Part shown: positions 49,354 through 58,359 of the stretch, in pieces | Numbering within the stretch: the first letter of the stretch is position 1 | Layout of the letters: each line of letters starts with the position of its first letter | From: Mycolicibacterium frederiksbergense | Lineage (GTDB): Bacteria > Actinomycetota > Actinomycetes > Mycobacteriales > Mycobacteriaceae | DNA length: 64,000 bases | Assembly: GCF_029893345.1 (NCBI RefSeq) | Contig: NZ_JARXVE010000003.1 | Span: 558,001 to 622,000 of the forward strand | Direction of reading: 5' to 3' | Position numbers and translations under genes: made by a program | Notes under the pieces: generated by a model | What the model saw: the letters and a program-made list of their open reading frames with translations, nothing else | The model's database searches: none | What the model was told of the DNA's origin: nothing

Positions 49354-49951
49354 GTGCGCTGGTTGGCCTTTCGGAGGTCAGGCACGCGGAGACGTACCGG
49401 CTGGCTGCGAAGCGCCATTGCCACTTCACGATCATGTCGGCTTCGGCGGATCCCCGCCAACGGTTATCTGTGTCCACCGGATTTGCGTCCATCACATCGG
49501 TGTCCAGCGCGGCGACATCCCCGAAGGGGCTGACCGGGATCTCCGAGATCAGCCTGCTGCCCTGGGCGCTGAGGGCGGTGATTTCGCCGACGAGTCGGTA
49601 CTGCTCGTCACACGGAAGAAACGGCAGCACACCTTCCACACTCCAGAGGGTGCGCTGGTTGGTGTCGAATCCGGCTCGGGTCAGGGCCGCGGGCCAGTTG
49701 CCGCGGATGTCCGCGGGGACACCTCGCACCGTGGCGGTGGGAGTGGCATCGGCCAAGGCCGCGGTTTTGACGTCGAGAATCGCGGGTTCGTCGACGACGT
49801 AGACGCTGGTCCCCTCCGGCCAGGGCAGCTCATAGGGGCGAGGGTCCAGGTCGGAGGACAGGAACACCACCTGCCTGGCACCGGCGTCGACGGCGCTCAA
49901 CAGGTAACGGTCAAGGGGGTGTGCCGGATCTGCCGCGCATGAGCTTGGCAT
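49217..49951 (-). pseudogene. truncated LCM-type (Ppm/Tcmp) methyltransferase ORF
   Basis: ATG 49951 has an excellent site (GGGGAGGA), but the 244-codon frame begins in the middle of the LCM methyltransferase domain: AVDAGARQVVFLSSDLDPRP corresponds to the SAM motif of intact relatives, about 80 residues in. The SAM glycines are altered (LSSDLD for LGAGLD). Homology continues through WSVEGVLPFLPCDEQYRLVG and ends near residue 190. The last 45 codons are out-of-frame mmpS sequence. It is probably a remnant that now supplies the leader and translation start of the mmpS-mmpL operon. Confidence 0.55.
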
Positions 49952-50091
49952 CAGCGTTCCTCCCCGCCCTATTCCTTGCCGGATGTACAGTGAAACCTAT
50001 ACAGTCGGCTAACTTCGATCAAGTCGATTGACCAATTGACGCTGTGATCTAGCCCGCGTTTGGGTAATCTCAGCGCGACGAAGGGACAGGT

Positions 50092-50670
50092 GTGGCGAAG
50101 GCGGTGGCGCCGCGGGGCTTTGCCCGCGAGCGGGTGCTGGAATCGGCGCTGAGCCTGTTCGCAGAGCACGGGGTAAACGGCACGTCGCTGCAGATGATCG
50201 CCGATCGGCTCGGGGTCAGCAAGGCTGCGGTCTACTACCAGTTCCATTCCAAGGACGAGATCGTGCTCGCCGTCATCCAGCCGGTCTTCGACGACATGAT
50301 TCGGCTGGTCCGGATCGCCGAGGCCATGTCGACACCGGATGCCCGGCGTGAGGCCGCCGTCAGCGGCATGGTCGATCTCGCCGTGCGGCACCGGCGGGTG
50401 ACCGCGGTCTTCCACGGAGACCCCGTCATCGACGGCCTGGTGCACAGCCGGGCCGAGCTCCAGGACACCATCGAGCGGCTCACCTACATCCTGCTGGGAC
50501 CCGAACCCGATGCCGCCAGCCGGATCTCCATGTCGGTGCTCGCCGCCGGTGTGTATGGCAGCGCCACCGATCCCGCCCTCAACGACATCAATGACGAGGA
50601 ACTGCACCGGGTGTTGCTGGACTGCGCGCAGCGGTTACTGCCCGCGGTCGCACCGGTCGTTTCGAGCTAG
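50092..50670 (+). CDS. TetR family regulator divergent from mmpS-mmpL
   Basis: A 192-residue TetR protein from GTG 50092 behind AAGGGA. Its helix-turn-helix is near residues 10-55 (ERVLESALSLFAEHGVNGTS, IADRLGVSKAAVYYQFHSKD). The gene faces away from the mmpS-mmpL transcript across a 140-bp gap, the usual arrangement for TetR control of MmpL pumps. In that gap ACTGTA occurs twice as a direct repeat on the minus strand and TATAGG could be the mmpS-side -10. The ligand is unknown. Confidence 0.88.
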   Translation: MAKAVAPRGFARERVLESALSLFAEHGVNGTSLQMIADRLGVSKAAVYYQFHSKDEIVLAVIQPVFDDMIRLVRIAEAMSTPDARREAAVSGMVDLAVRHRRVTAVFHGDPVIDGLVHSRAELQDTIERLTYILLGPEPDAASRISMSVLAAGVYGSATDPALNDINDEELHRVLLDCAQRLLPAVAPVVSS

Positions 50671-50683
50671 CCGGCGCGGGCCA

Positions 50684-51620
50684 TCAGTCGTCCACCGGTA
50701 GCGGTGCGTCCAGCTCCTCGTGCAGTGCCTGTACAGCCTCGACGTCGTCCTCGCTGCCGACGTGAGGTCTGGTGAACCAGTCCACGTATTCGGAGATTTC
50801 GCTGATCCGCCAATCGAGCGCGAACAATTCGACCATGAGCGGGTCGGCATCCAGCCGGTCAGCGCAGCCCGCGGCGATCAGGTCGGAGTAGTCCCGCTCC
50901 CGCGGGGCCAACCGAATGGTCTCCCAGTCAACGAGTTTCAGGGATGTGCCGTGCACGACCTGATTTTCCTCGTGCGGCTTCCCCGTGCGTCGGTATCCAG
51001 GTGTGCCGTCGGCCTCGTGCCAGCTGCGTGAGGTCGTGATAGCGCTGAGTCCACCGTTCGATGTCGGCGCCATGCCCGGCGAGCACGGCCCGGGCTTCCT
51101 CGCCGAACGGTCCCGAGAGCCACGGGTGCTCAGTGCGTGTCCGCACCTGCCGGGCGAAGTCGACATCGACACGCGGTGCCCAATCCCGCAGCGGTCCGCG
51201 TGGGGTCATTGCGTGCAGCGCGTCGAGTGCATTCATGACCTTCGCGAGGTGCGCGGGCGTGCGGTACTGGACTTCGGTCGGCGAATGGCCGTCGAGCCAG
51301 GGCGTTGCGCTGAGCATGCCGAAGCCGGTGTCGACCGTGAATCGTCCGAGTCCGCTGCGCAAAGGTGCGCACACCATGTCCAGACCCGCTGCCGCGAATT
51401 CCGCGGCGGCAGCGTACGCGTCTTCCAACGAGGACGCGGAGTGCCGCGTCCCCAGCTCATCCAGGGTGACGAAAACCGCACCTGCCGCGCCGGCGGCCCG
51501 CCAATGGTGGGCTCCGCCGCCGACGGGCAGATAATCCACGTCATCGACAGCGAGCGACCAATGCTCAATAAGAGTACGGGCGATCAGTCCGTCGCTGACC
51601 GAGGGCGGAGGGGTTCGCAC
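50684..51620 (-). pseudogene. aminoglycoside phosphotransferase-family gene with frameshift
   Basis: Two overlapping frames make up one APH/choline-kinase-like protein. The N-terminal part (GTG 51620, probably leaderless after TAGATT) runs to the catalytic loop THGE, and the downstream frame continues PHEENQVVHGTSLKLVDWET. The break falls at an extra base near 50979-50980: removing one A on the coding strand restores the motif HGEPHEEN, equivalent to the family's HGDxxxxN, followed by the DWE metal-binding site. As it stands the protein is cut in its active site. A sequencing error is possible. Confidence 0.75.
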
Positions 51621-51649
51621 GTCCGCCAATCTAATTCAGACTGACGCGA

Positions 51650-53341
51650 CTATCCCCGCAGCGCCGAAGCGAAGATCGCGGGCAGCTTGCCCCAACTTGG
51701 CGCCCCGACGAACTCCACCAGCAGCCGGCCCGTGGTGGCCGCGGTGCGGTTGTTGACGAACCACGGCGGCTTCGGCGACAGCGACCACTCGCCCCGGAAC
51801 ACCGAGCGCGGAGCCGGCCGGAACGGGCCCCGCACCACCGTGCGCTCCGGGCGGTCCAGCAGGAAAGCGTTGTGTACCACCCCGGTTCCGCTCTGGATGT
51901 CGTTGCGCCGGTGCCCGGGGAACGCACCCCAGGTGGCCGTCGGCGTCAGGTAGCCGACCGCGGTCCATGCGTTGATCGCGATGGTGCCGTAGCGCAGCTG
52001 CGCGACCAGGTTGTCGAACTTCTCGCCGAGACCGGAGATGGCGTCGGGGTGGGCGATGATGTTCACGCCGAGGGTGCCGACGAACTCGTCGTTGGCGACG
52101 CGGACCGCCTCTGCGGCGAACTCGTCATCGGGCACGTCGAGTTCGATCACCCCGAGCACCGGACCGAAATACTCGGTGCACAGCAACGCGTCCCGATCCT
52201 GCGGATCGATGACCAGGACCCGGCCACCATTGGCGCCCAGGTGCTGGGCGTCCGGGTAGGACGCGTCCGCATTGGCGACCCTGGCGTCGGAGCCGGGGTA
52301 GTAGGGCGGGCGTGACGGCGCGTCGTTGACGGCCTTGCGCAGTGCGGCAAGGAACTCGTCCCGTTGCGCCCATCGCTTCGGCAGCACCACCACCTGCGCG
52401 GCCACGCAGTTGTAGCCGTTGTTGTGCAACCGCTGAGTGGCGACGTGATTGGCCTGAAACTCGATGTCGGCCTTGCTCCAGGAGCCGGGCAGCACGATCG
52501 TCGGCGACACCCCACCCAGTTCGGCGGTCATCTCCTTGTCCAGTACCGGTTCGTCGGCCGCCTTGCGCCGGGCGCCGTCCTCCCCGGTGCCGAAGACGAT
52601 GGCGTCGTAGGTCAATGCGCTGCCGGTCATGTGCACATGGTCAACGAGCTGGTGCCGCACCAGGTATGTGCCGGCCTCCGCACCGCCGGTCAGGATCCGT
52701 ACCGCACCGACGGCGATGAACGGGGCCAGCACCTTGGTGAGTACCGGCAGCAATGGGTCGGTGATCGGGTTGAGCTTGAGGGCGACCACGCGGTTGTTGG
52801 CGAACAGTTCGTAGATGGTGTCCAACGGCGCGATCGAGAAGATGTTGCCCGCACCGAGCACCGCGCCCACACCGTGAGTGCGACCCGGGTCGCGTTGGGA
52901 CAGACCCGCGGCCCGGCGGGCCCCGGCCGGTTCGATACCGGGCTGCAGCCACACCTCGGCACTGAACCCGGACAGCAGCAGCTGGTCGAAAGTATTGAGC
53001 GGCAAGGCTTTTACGGTGGTCCGGCCGCCGGGCGCGGTGCCGAAATCGGCGCCCTCGAGCGGGCTATTCCCGGCTTCGAGCTTGGCCATGCTCGCCGACA
53101 GTGCGGTGAGTGCGGAGGCCAGTGAATATGGCCCGGACATCCATTCCTCGCCGACCAGCGGTGAGGACGGGTCGAGTTGCTTGATCCCGATGGCAGCGTC
53201 GACCCACTCGGCGGCGTGACGCACGGTGAGCGCGCACATCTCATCGAGCAAGCCCCGCCGAGCCGCCAATGATAATGACGCCCATGTTTTTTCGCCTTCG
53301 ACGAGTTGCGCAAGGGCTTCGTCGATCTGCGTCTCGGTCAT
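51650..53341 (-). CDS. aldehyde dehydrogenase family protein
   Basis: A 563-residue ALDH-superfamily enzyme. The catalytic Cys is in NNGYNCVAAQVVVLP near residue 319, the general-base Glu in ELGGVSPTIVLPGS near residue 275, and the cofactor region includes GAVLGAGNIFSIAPLDTIYE. It is longer than typical ALDHs (about 500), with an extended C-terminus (WGKLPAIFASALRG). It would oxidise an aldehyde to an acid with NAD(P). The gene starts 26 bp after the nitronate monooxygenase remnant, so both probably belonged to one transcript with the HTTM gene. Confidence 0.85.
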   Translation of the reverse strand: MTETQIDEALAQLVEGEKTWASLSLAARRGLLDEMCALTVRHAAEWVDAAIGIKQLDPSSPLVGEEWMSGPYSLASALTALSASMAKLEAGNSPLEGADFGTAPGGRTTVKALPLNTFDQLLLSGFSAEVWLQPGIEPAGARRAAGLSQRDPGRTHGVGAVLGAGNIFSIAPLDTIYELFANNRVVALKLNPITDPLLPVLTKVLAPFIAVGAVRILTGGAEAGTYLVRHQLVDHVHMTGSALTYDAIVFGTGEDGARRKAADEPVLDKEMTAELGGVSPTIVLPGSWSKADIEFQANHVATQRLHNNGYNCVAAQVVVLPKRWAQRDEFLAALRKAVNDAPSRPPYYPGSDARVANADASYPDAQHLGANGGRVLVIDPQDRDALLCTEYFGPVLGVIELDVPDDEFAAEAVRVANDEFVGTLGVNIIAHPDAISGLGEKFDNLVAQLRYGTIAINAWTAVGYLTPTATWGAFPGHRRNDIQSGTGVVHNAFLLDRPERTVVRGPFRPAPRSVFRGEWSLSPKPPWFVNNRTAATTGRLLVEFVGAPSWGKLPAIFASALRG

Positions 53342-53367
53342 GATCGCAGCGTACTGCTCGTTGGGGC

Positions 53368-54004
53368 CTACGGGGTGAGGTCGGCAACAGCCTGGGCCGC
53401 CGAGGTGACCTGGTTGAGCCGGAGTGCGGTTTCACCGGCATAGAGCGCTGCGCGGTCCGCCCATTCGGCCGGCATATCGGCGGTGAGCGTGATCGGGGTG
53501 AAGAAGGGCAGCGCAGGACGTTGTAGCCGCAGCAGAGCACCATCACCCCGGTCGGGAATCCGGGACAACGGCGCGCTGTACCTGTTGATGATCGCCGGCA
53601 GTCGGCGTGCACTGCCGTCCGGATGACACCAGCGCCGCGTTGCGGCGTTCGGGATGACCCGGTGCCGATCCGGCCACGACAGGCCGAACACCGTCGTCTC
53701 GATCGTGCGGTCGGCGTCGATGATCCGCTGGCGGTAGACCGGATGCGCCCCGGACTCGTGGGTGAGCAGAAAACGGGTGCCCGCCCGCCTCACGGCTCTG
53801 CGCGATCAGTCCGTCGGCTCCATAGGCCAGTGCCTCGGCGGCCTGACCTTCGGTGCCCACCATCGCCATCACGAAAACGCCAGCGGTGGTGAGTCGTTGG
53901 ATCAAGGCACGGTCGATCGCGAAGGCCAGCACAGCGAGATCGATCCGCTGCTCGAGGCAGACGTCGACATGGGGCCGACGGGTGAACGGCATCAATAGAT
54001 TGAC
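53368..54004 (-). pseudogene. nitronate monooxygenase, C-terminal part (disrupted gene)
   Basis: This segment continues the gene whose N-terminus lies at 55885-56097. From 54004 downward it reads VNLLMPFTRRPHVDVCLEQR, then the FMN-binding stretch GVFVMAMVGTEGQAAEALAY and AQSREAGGH, typical of 2-nitropropane dioxygenase/nitronate monooxygenase. Near 53780 the frame shifts by one base; the continuation is RFLLTHESGAHPVYRQRIID to the stop at 53368. The gene is therefore broken twice: by the TnpB element and by this frameshift. Confidence 0.8.
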
Positions 54005-54125
54005 CGATTTCTTGGGCGCTGGCCTCGGACTTTGGTCCGGGGTTAGCTCATCGTGTTTGTCGGCGGGCGGAGTTCGGCGTTCAAGGAGACGTTGTCTCGG
54101 TTGCGGCGGTGGGCCTGGGTTGTCG

Positions 54126-55820
54126 GTGCTTGCTTCTACGGTGTGTGGCGTGGGTGGGACCTGCCGTGTGGCACCGACACCGGCGGTGGTGCCGGTGGGT
54201 AAGCCGCGTGCGCGTAAACGCTCGAAGGGCGCGCCGGCGCATGTGCGGTCGTGGCCGTTGCGACCCGACGGTGCGCAGTGTCGCGAGATTCGGACACGGT
54301 TTTTCACCGGGGTGCGGGTGTTCAACGCGGTGCTGGGCGAATTCATCGGGCGCAGCCGGGCGGTGAAGGCTGATCCGGCCTGGCAGGCGGCGCGAGAACT
54401 GCCGGGCCGTACGGCCGCTGAGCGTAAGGGTCGGGGTGCGGCGTTCCGCGCGGTGGAGCAGCAGCATGGTTTCACCGTGGATGCCGCGCAGTCGTTCGCC
54501 TCGTCGCTACGCAAATCCTGGGTGCGCGAACATCTCCCGGCGCAGGAGACCCAGAACCTGGGTGCGCGGGCGTTCGACGCGGTGCGCCAGTGGCATGTGG
54601 GCCAGAAAGGTAAACCGCGGTTCAAACCGGCTAAGCGTGGCCTGCATTCGTTAGCCGCCAAGGACAGCTGTGGTGCATTGCGGCCCAAGACAGATACCGA
54701 GGGTCGGCTGGTCGGGTTGCAGTGGGGCGCACGGTTCGTCATCCCGATCGCCGCACCGTCGGCCACCTCGGCGCGGCGGGGGCGTGAACAGCAGGCCGAG
54801 CTCGCCGAAATCGAAGGGTTGATTGCGGCTGGCCGGGTGCTCTCGACGCGGATTGTGCGCACGGTGATCAACGGTCGTGACACCTACCGTGTGCAGCTGG
54901 TGTGTGATGGCCGCCCGACCCGACGGTATCCGGTCGGCCAGGGTCGGGTGTCGTTTGATCTGGGACCGAGTCAGATCGCTGTCGCTGTCGAGCACGCCGA
55001 TGGGAATTGGTCGGGTTGGGTGGAGCCGTTGGCTGATCAGGTCCGGTTGGACACGATGCGGCTACGTCGGTTGCAGCGGCATTTGGATCGTCAGCACCGC
55101 GCCGGCTCGCCACAGTGTTTCCACAGCGATGGCACCCACGTGTCGGGCCGTTGCCGTTGGTGGCAGCGTTCGGGTGGCGCGCAGCGCACCACGGCGCGGG
55201 TGGCCGAGTTGCATCGCCGCCTAGCTGAGCACCGCAGGACGCTGCATGGGGCGCTGGCCAACCGGCTGATCACCCACGGCACGCAGATTGCGTGCGAGAA
55301 GCTCGATTATGTGTCGTGGCAGAAGAACTTTCCGCGCAGTGTGCGCGACCGGGCACCAGGGTTGCTCGTGGAGATGTTGCGCCGCAAGGCTGAAAGCGCC
55401 GGCGGCCAGCAGCTCTACGAGTACAACCCGCGCACCACCGCCTTGTCGCAAACCTGTCTGTGCGGGACGAAAGAGAAGAAACCGCTCTCGCAACGGGTCC
55501 ACCGTTGTGAGTGCGGTATTCAAGAGGATCGGGACCTGTTTTCGGCCTATCTCGGACTGCACGTCCGAACTGGGGTCGATGGGGTCGATCGGCTGGACTT
55601 GCAGACAGCCAACACAGGCTGGCTGCATCGTCAGGACGTCGACGAGTCGCCGAAGTCCAGCCGTCGTGCACCAGCACTCAAGCGGCGAGGCCGCAGACAT
55701 TCGCCTACGCGGAGGTCGGTGGCGCGCATCAACGCACGGCGTAAAGCCACAACGATGATGCGACAGAGCCGCTCGGCGCGAACCTCCACTGCCGACCAGC
55801 CCACGGCGATCGCCGCATGA
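54126..55820 (+). CDS. TnpB-like RNA-guided nuclease (IS605 OrfB family)
   Basis: About 564 residues; the start is uncertain because there is no ATG (TTG 54120 or GTG 54126). The RuvC centre looks intact: Asp278 in VSFDLGPSQIAVAV, Glu391 in IACEKLDYVSW and DRD at 468-470 in IQEDRDLFSAYLGL. A four-Cys zinc knuckle (TCLCG and HRCECG) lies between the last two. TnpB proteins use an RNA from the element's right end to cut DNA next to a TTGAC-like motif, promoting retention of the element. The C-terminal 90 residues are basic, and their coding DNA would overlap the guide RNA scaffold. Confidence 0.85.
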   Translation: MLASTVCGVGGTCRVAPTPAVVPVGKPRARKRSKGAPAHVRSWPLRPDGAQCREIRTRFFTGVRVFNAVLGEFIGRSRAVKADPAWQAARELPGRTAAERKGRGAAFRAVEQQHGFTVDAAQSFASSLRKSWVREHLPAQETQNLGARAFDAVRQWHVGQKGKPRFKPAKRGLHSLAAKDSCGALRPKTDTEGRLVGLQWGARFVIPIAAPSATSARRGREQQAELAEIEGLIAAGRVLSTRIVRTVINGRDTYRVQLVCDGRPTRRYPVGQGRVSFDLGPSQIAVAVEHADGNWSGWVEPLADQVRLDTMRLRRLQRHLDRQHRAGSPQCFHSDGTHVSGRCRWWQRSGGAQRTTARVAELHRRLAEHRRTLHGALANRLITHGTQIACEKLDYVSWQKNFPRSVRDRAPGLLVEMLRRKAESAGGQQLYEYNPRTTALSQTCLCGTKEKKPLSQRVHRCECGIQEDRDLFSAYLGLHVRTGVDGVDRLDLQTANTGWLHRQDVDESPKSSRRAPALKRRGRRHSPTRRSVARINARRKATTMMRQSRSARTSTADQPTAIAA

Positions 55821-55884
55821 ACGGTGATCGAGACAGCCAGTCGGCACGAGGAATCCCCATCGTTCACGGCGGGGAGGACGTCAA
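55735..55884 (+). ncRNA. predicted omega (right-end) guide RNA scaffold of the TnpB element
   Basis: In TnpB elements the guide RNA covers the 3' part of tnpB and the right end. Here the right end carries the hairpin at 55854-55875 and terminates at 55884, so the guide would begin at 55885 with CGCCACCGCACGTCCAGG, sequence of the interrupted gene. The 5' limit of the scaffold cannot be read from the sequence and is nominal. Confidence 0.45.
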
Positions 55885-56097
55885 CGCCACCGCACGTCCA
55901 GGCGCCCGTTCGCGCATCGCGACAATCGCAGACTTCAGGCGGCCCGGCGGGGTGAGGCCCAAGGTGCCGAGCCCGCCGGCCGCTGCCACCGCGGCGGCCA
56001 GCGGCGCTCCCGCAATGCCGCCGGCCATGCCCGCCTGGCATACCGGCACATCGAGCTTCAGCCGATCCGCGATGTCCATGCCGCGATTCTGCGTCAT
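55885..56097 (-). pseudogene. nitronate monooxygenase, N-terminal part (disrupted gene)
   Basis: Seventy-one codons from ATG 56097: MDIADRLKLDVPVCQAGMAG with the FMN-phosphate-type Gly/Ala-rich stretch AAAVAAAGGLGTLGLTPPGR, the N-terminal signature of nitronate monooxygenases. The frame runs into the TnpB element at 55885 and stops a few codons later; across the element it is in phase with the segment ending at 54004. It begins 6 bp after the HTTM gene stop, so it was the second gene of that transcript. Confidence 0.82.
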
Positions 56098-56103
56098 CCA
56101 GGG

Positions 56104-57585
56104 CTACCAGCGGCAGGCATCGGGGCCCAAGCCCGAATCGACGGCGCGAAAGGCGAGCAGATGCCGCTGCCACCACGGCAGTGGCGCTGCCAGTACGGGA
56201 TCTGCGGTTGCATCTGGAACTACGTGCGGCACACCGTCGCGCAGATAGGCGATCCGGACGCCGTTGATGCCCGCATCCCGCCAGAGCAGCACCGTGCGCC
56301 GCAGCTCCAGCCAGGGGATGCGAACCGGTGGACCTTCCGAAATCCAGCGGGCCTGTCGCTGCAGGTACGTCATGCCGCCCAGCGCGCGGTATGCGGTATT
56401 CAGCCGGATCTGGTCGGGGAAGCCGAGTCCCACCACGGTGACGGTGTCGCGCTGGTAGTCGGCCAGTTGGAGGGAGGTAACGCCCGGCAGCAGGTGATTG
56501 GTGCTGCCCTCCTCGGTGTGCAGATTGCTGAACATCGAGTAGTTCGCGACGGTCTTCAGCCCCAGATACGGCGTCAATCCGTTGGCGAGTGCCAGCAGCG
56601 GGACGAGCAGCAGCACCACGGGCCGAAGTCGCCACCGCGGGGATTCGACGCCGGCGGCCTGCGCGGCGCGGTAGCCGCGCAGCAGCACAAACATGAGCGG
56701 GCCCACCGCGACGAACCAGGTGATCACGAGCAGGGTGTGCCATTGCAGGCCGACCGGGCTGGTCGGCGAATCGGCAAAGTTCGAAGCCACACTCAGCAGC
56801 ACATGCGCCGCGAAACCGGCAAGCGCCAGCCGTCGCACAGCGGACGTGCGAGCCGTCAGGGAGGCGAACACCTCGGTCGGGATCAACAGCACATACACCG
56901 CGAAGACGACCGCGGCGAAGTCATAGAACGAGGCCAGCGCCAGAATCGAGTGGAACGCCACGCCGAGCAGCACACCCCAGTAGCGCAGCCGCGGCACCGC
57001 CAGCAACCCGAGAATAGCGGCCTCGATCACCACCGCCGCGATGGCGACGAACTGCCCGACCACCGGGCTCGGCGCCACACCGTTGATGCCGTTGAGCCAG
57101 ATGAGCTGGCCGAACAGCTCGCTGCCACACGACGTCGCCGGGGTGAAGTAGGCGGTGTTCAACTTGTCGAAGATGGTGAACAGGTAGACCACGAGCAGCA
57201 CCAAACCGATCGGGCTGCGCGCCGCGTCCAGCCAGCGCGCGACAAAACCGGCCGGCACGCCCGGCCGGTCGCGGGTGGCCACGGCCCACACTGCCGCGGT
57301 CCCGAGCCCGAGCGCGACGAGCAAGCTCAACACCAGGTGGTTCGAGGCGGCGGGCAGATTCAGCACGGCCATGGTCGCCCCGGCCGTCAAGACCAGACCG
57401 GCGGCGGCCACCGAGCCGGGAAAGATCAGCGCCGGCAGGCCGGCCAGCAGGGCGGGTATCACCGCAAGGGGTTGGCTGTCGGAGTAGTGGAACACCAACC
57501 CCATCGCGAAGAGCGTTGTGAACCAGCCGAGTTGCTGACGCGCACCGGTGGTTTCATCCGATCGGATGTTGCTGCGCCACCGCAT
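56104..57585 (-). CDS. HTTM-domain-like integral membrane protein
   Basis: A 493-residue protein from ATG 57585 (GTG 57594 is an alternative) with about ten membrane segments in the first 370 residues and a C-terminal hydrophilic domain (about 375-490). Stretches such as FTIFDKLNTAYFTPATSCGS and the segment GVLLGVAFHSILALASFYDF resemble HTTM/vitamin K-dependent carboxylase-like membrane proteins. The function of bacterial members is unknown. It is the first gene of the HTTM-nitronate monooxygenase-aldehyde dehydrogenase group and is divergent from the SPW protein gene. Confidence 0.7.
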   Translation of the reverse strand: MRWRSNIRSDETTGARQQLGWFTTLFAMGLVFHYSDSQPLAVIPALLAGLPALIFPGSVAAAGLVLTAGATMAVLNLPAASNHLVLSLLVALGLGTAAVWAVATRDRPGVPAGFVARWLDAARSPIGLVLLVVYLFTIFDKLNTAYFTPATSCGSELFGQLIWLNGINGVAPSPVVGQFVAIAAVVIEAAILGLLAVPRLRYWGVLLGVAFHSILALASFYDFAAVVFAVYVLLIPTEVFASLTARTSAVRRLALAGFAAHVLLSVASNFADSPTSPVGLQWHTLLVITWFVAVGPLMFVLLRGYRAAQAAGVESPRWRLRPVVLLLVPLLALANGLTPYLGLKTVANYSMFSNLHTEEGSTNHLLPGVTSLQLADYQRDTVTVVGLGFPDQIRLNTAYRALGGMTYLQRQARWISEGPPVRIPWLELRRTVLLWRDAGINGVRIAYLRDGVPHVVPDATADPVLAAPLPWWQRHLLAFRAVDSGLGPDACRW

Positions 57586-57720
57586 TGAGAACACCTTACT
57601 TGTCCGTGTGCGGCGGTCGTCGAGCGCCGCCGCCAGCGCGTGATTTGCGGCGTAATCTGGGAGGTGATGGATGGGTGCGGTAGGACCCAAACGTCTTGCC
57701 GTGTAACGGAAGGACAAGAA

Positions 57721-58161
57721 ATGAGTACAGTCCATTCATCAATCGACCTGCATCCGGACATCGTGGCCCTACGGGCAAGCTATGACCGTGTCGCAGAGTC
57801 GATCGCCGCGCAGGTCACGTTCGGCCTGACGTTGCTGACAGCGATGTACGTCGCGCTGTCCCCGTGGATCGTCGGCTACGACGCCCTCAGAAGGCTGACC
57901 GTCAACGATCTGATCATCGGCGGCACGATCGCGTTCCTGTCAATGTGTTGCAGCCTTGCACTGGACCGTGCACACGGACTGACCTGGACGCTGCCGATCT
58001 TCGGTGTGTGGCTGATCATCTCGCCGTGGGTGTATGTCAGTGGACCGACCGCCGGGATGATCTGGTCGCACGTGATCAGCGGCGCGCTCGTGATGCTGCT
58101 GGGCTTCAACGCGATGTACTTCGGGATGCGGGTGCGCACTTCTGAAGCGCGGCACGCCTAG
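57721..58161 (+). CDS. SPW-repeat membrane protein
   Basis: A 146-residue protein from ATG 57721 behind GGAAGGA. It has four membrane segments arranged as two SPW repeats, each with the signature Ser-Pro-Trp: VALSPWIVGYD near residue 43 and LIISPWVYVSG near residue 100. The family is of unknown function and occurs widely in actinobacteria. The 135-bp gap to the divergent HTTM gene should hold both promoters. Confidence 0.87.
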   Translation: MSTVHSSIDLHPDIVALRASYDRVAESIAAQVTFGLTLLTAMYVALSPWIVGYDALRRLTVNDLIIGGTIAFLSMCCSLALDRAHGLTWTLPIFGVWLIISPWVYVSGPTAGMIWSHVISGALVMLLGFNAMYFGMRVRTSEARHA

Positions 58162-58183
58162 CCGGCAGATCGGCCGGTAGGCG
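58155..58183 (+). terminator. hairpin at the end of the SPW gene
   Basis: CGCCTAGCCGGC pairs with GCCGGTAGGCG, 11 base pairs with one bulge, around a six-base loop. It overlaps the SPW stop codon and has no T-tract. Confidence 0.45.
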
Positions 58184-58359
58184 GAGCCTGCAGACCAGCC
58201 GTGCTCCGGCTGGAGGGGATGTCTGCGCGCTCGGATCAATCATCGGTCGAGACGATGCGTCAATTTGCGCCCCGGGGTGCCGCTGCGCGCCATATTCTGG
58301 GCAAATCCTGGGGAAACGCACGACTCGGATGACGGCGATAGCGGGTACGAGCTGCTGAC

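Larger units (their letters stand above)
54005..55884 (+). mobile_element. TnpB-only IS605/IS1341-type insertion sequence, 1,880 bp
   Basis: The left end follows TTGAC (54000-54004) and the right end is GTCAA (55880-55884). Removal joins 54004 to 55885 and restores the nitronate monooxygenase frame (GRAVA then VNLLM) with no target duplication, as for the IS200/IS605 family. The left end has a hairpin (CCTCGGAC/GTCCGGGG, 54023-54042). The right end has the family's hairpin (TCCCC/GGGGA, 55854-55875) before GGACGTCAA. It carries a tnpB-like gene and no tnpA, so it needs a transposase in trans. Confidence 0.88.

Noticed and set aside
53543..54883. A 446-codon minus-strand frame across the element boundary
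   Set aside because: Only the part below 54004 is real (nitronate monooxygenase); above it the frame is antisense to tnpB.
54005..55884. IS607-type (serine recombinase) element
   Set aside because: The insertion is at TTGAC with an IS605-like right-end hairpin and GTCAA terminus, and no serine recombinase gene is present.
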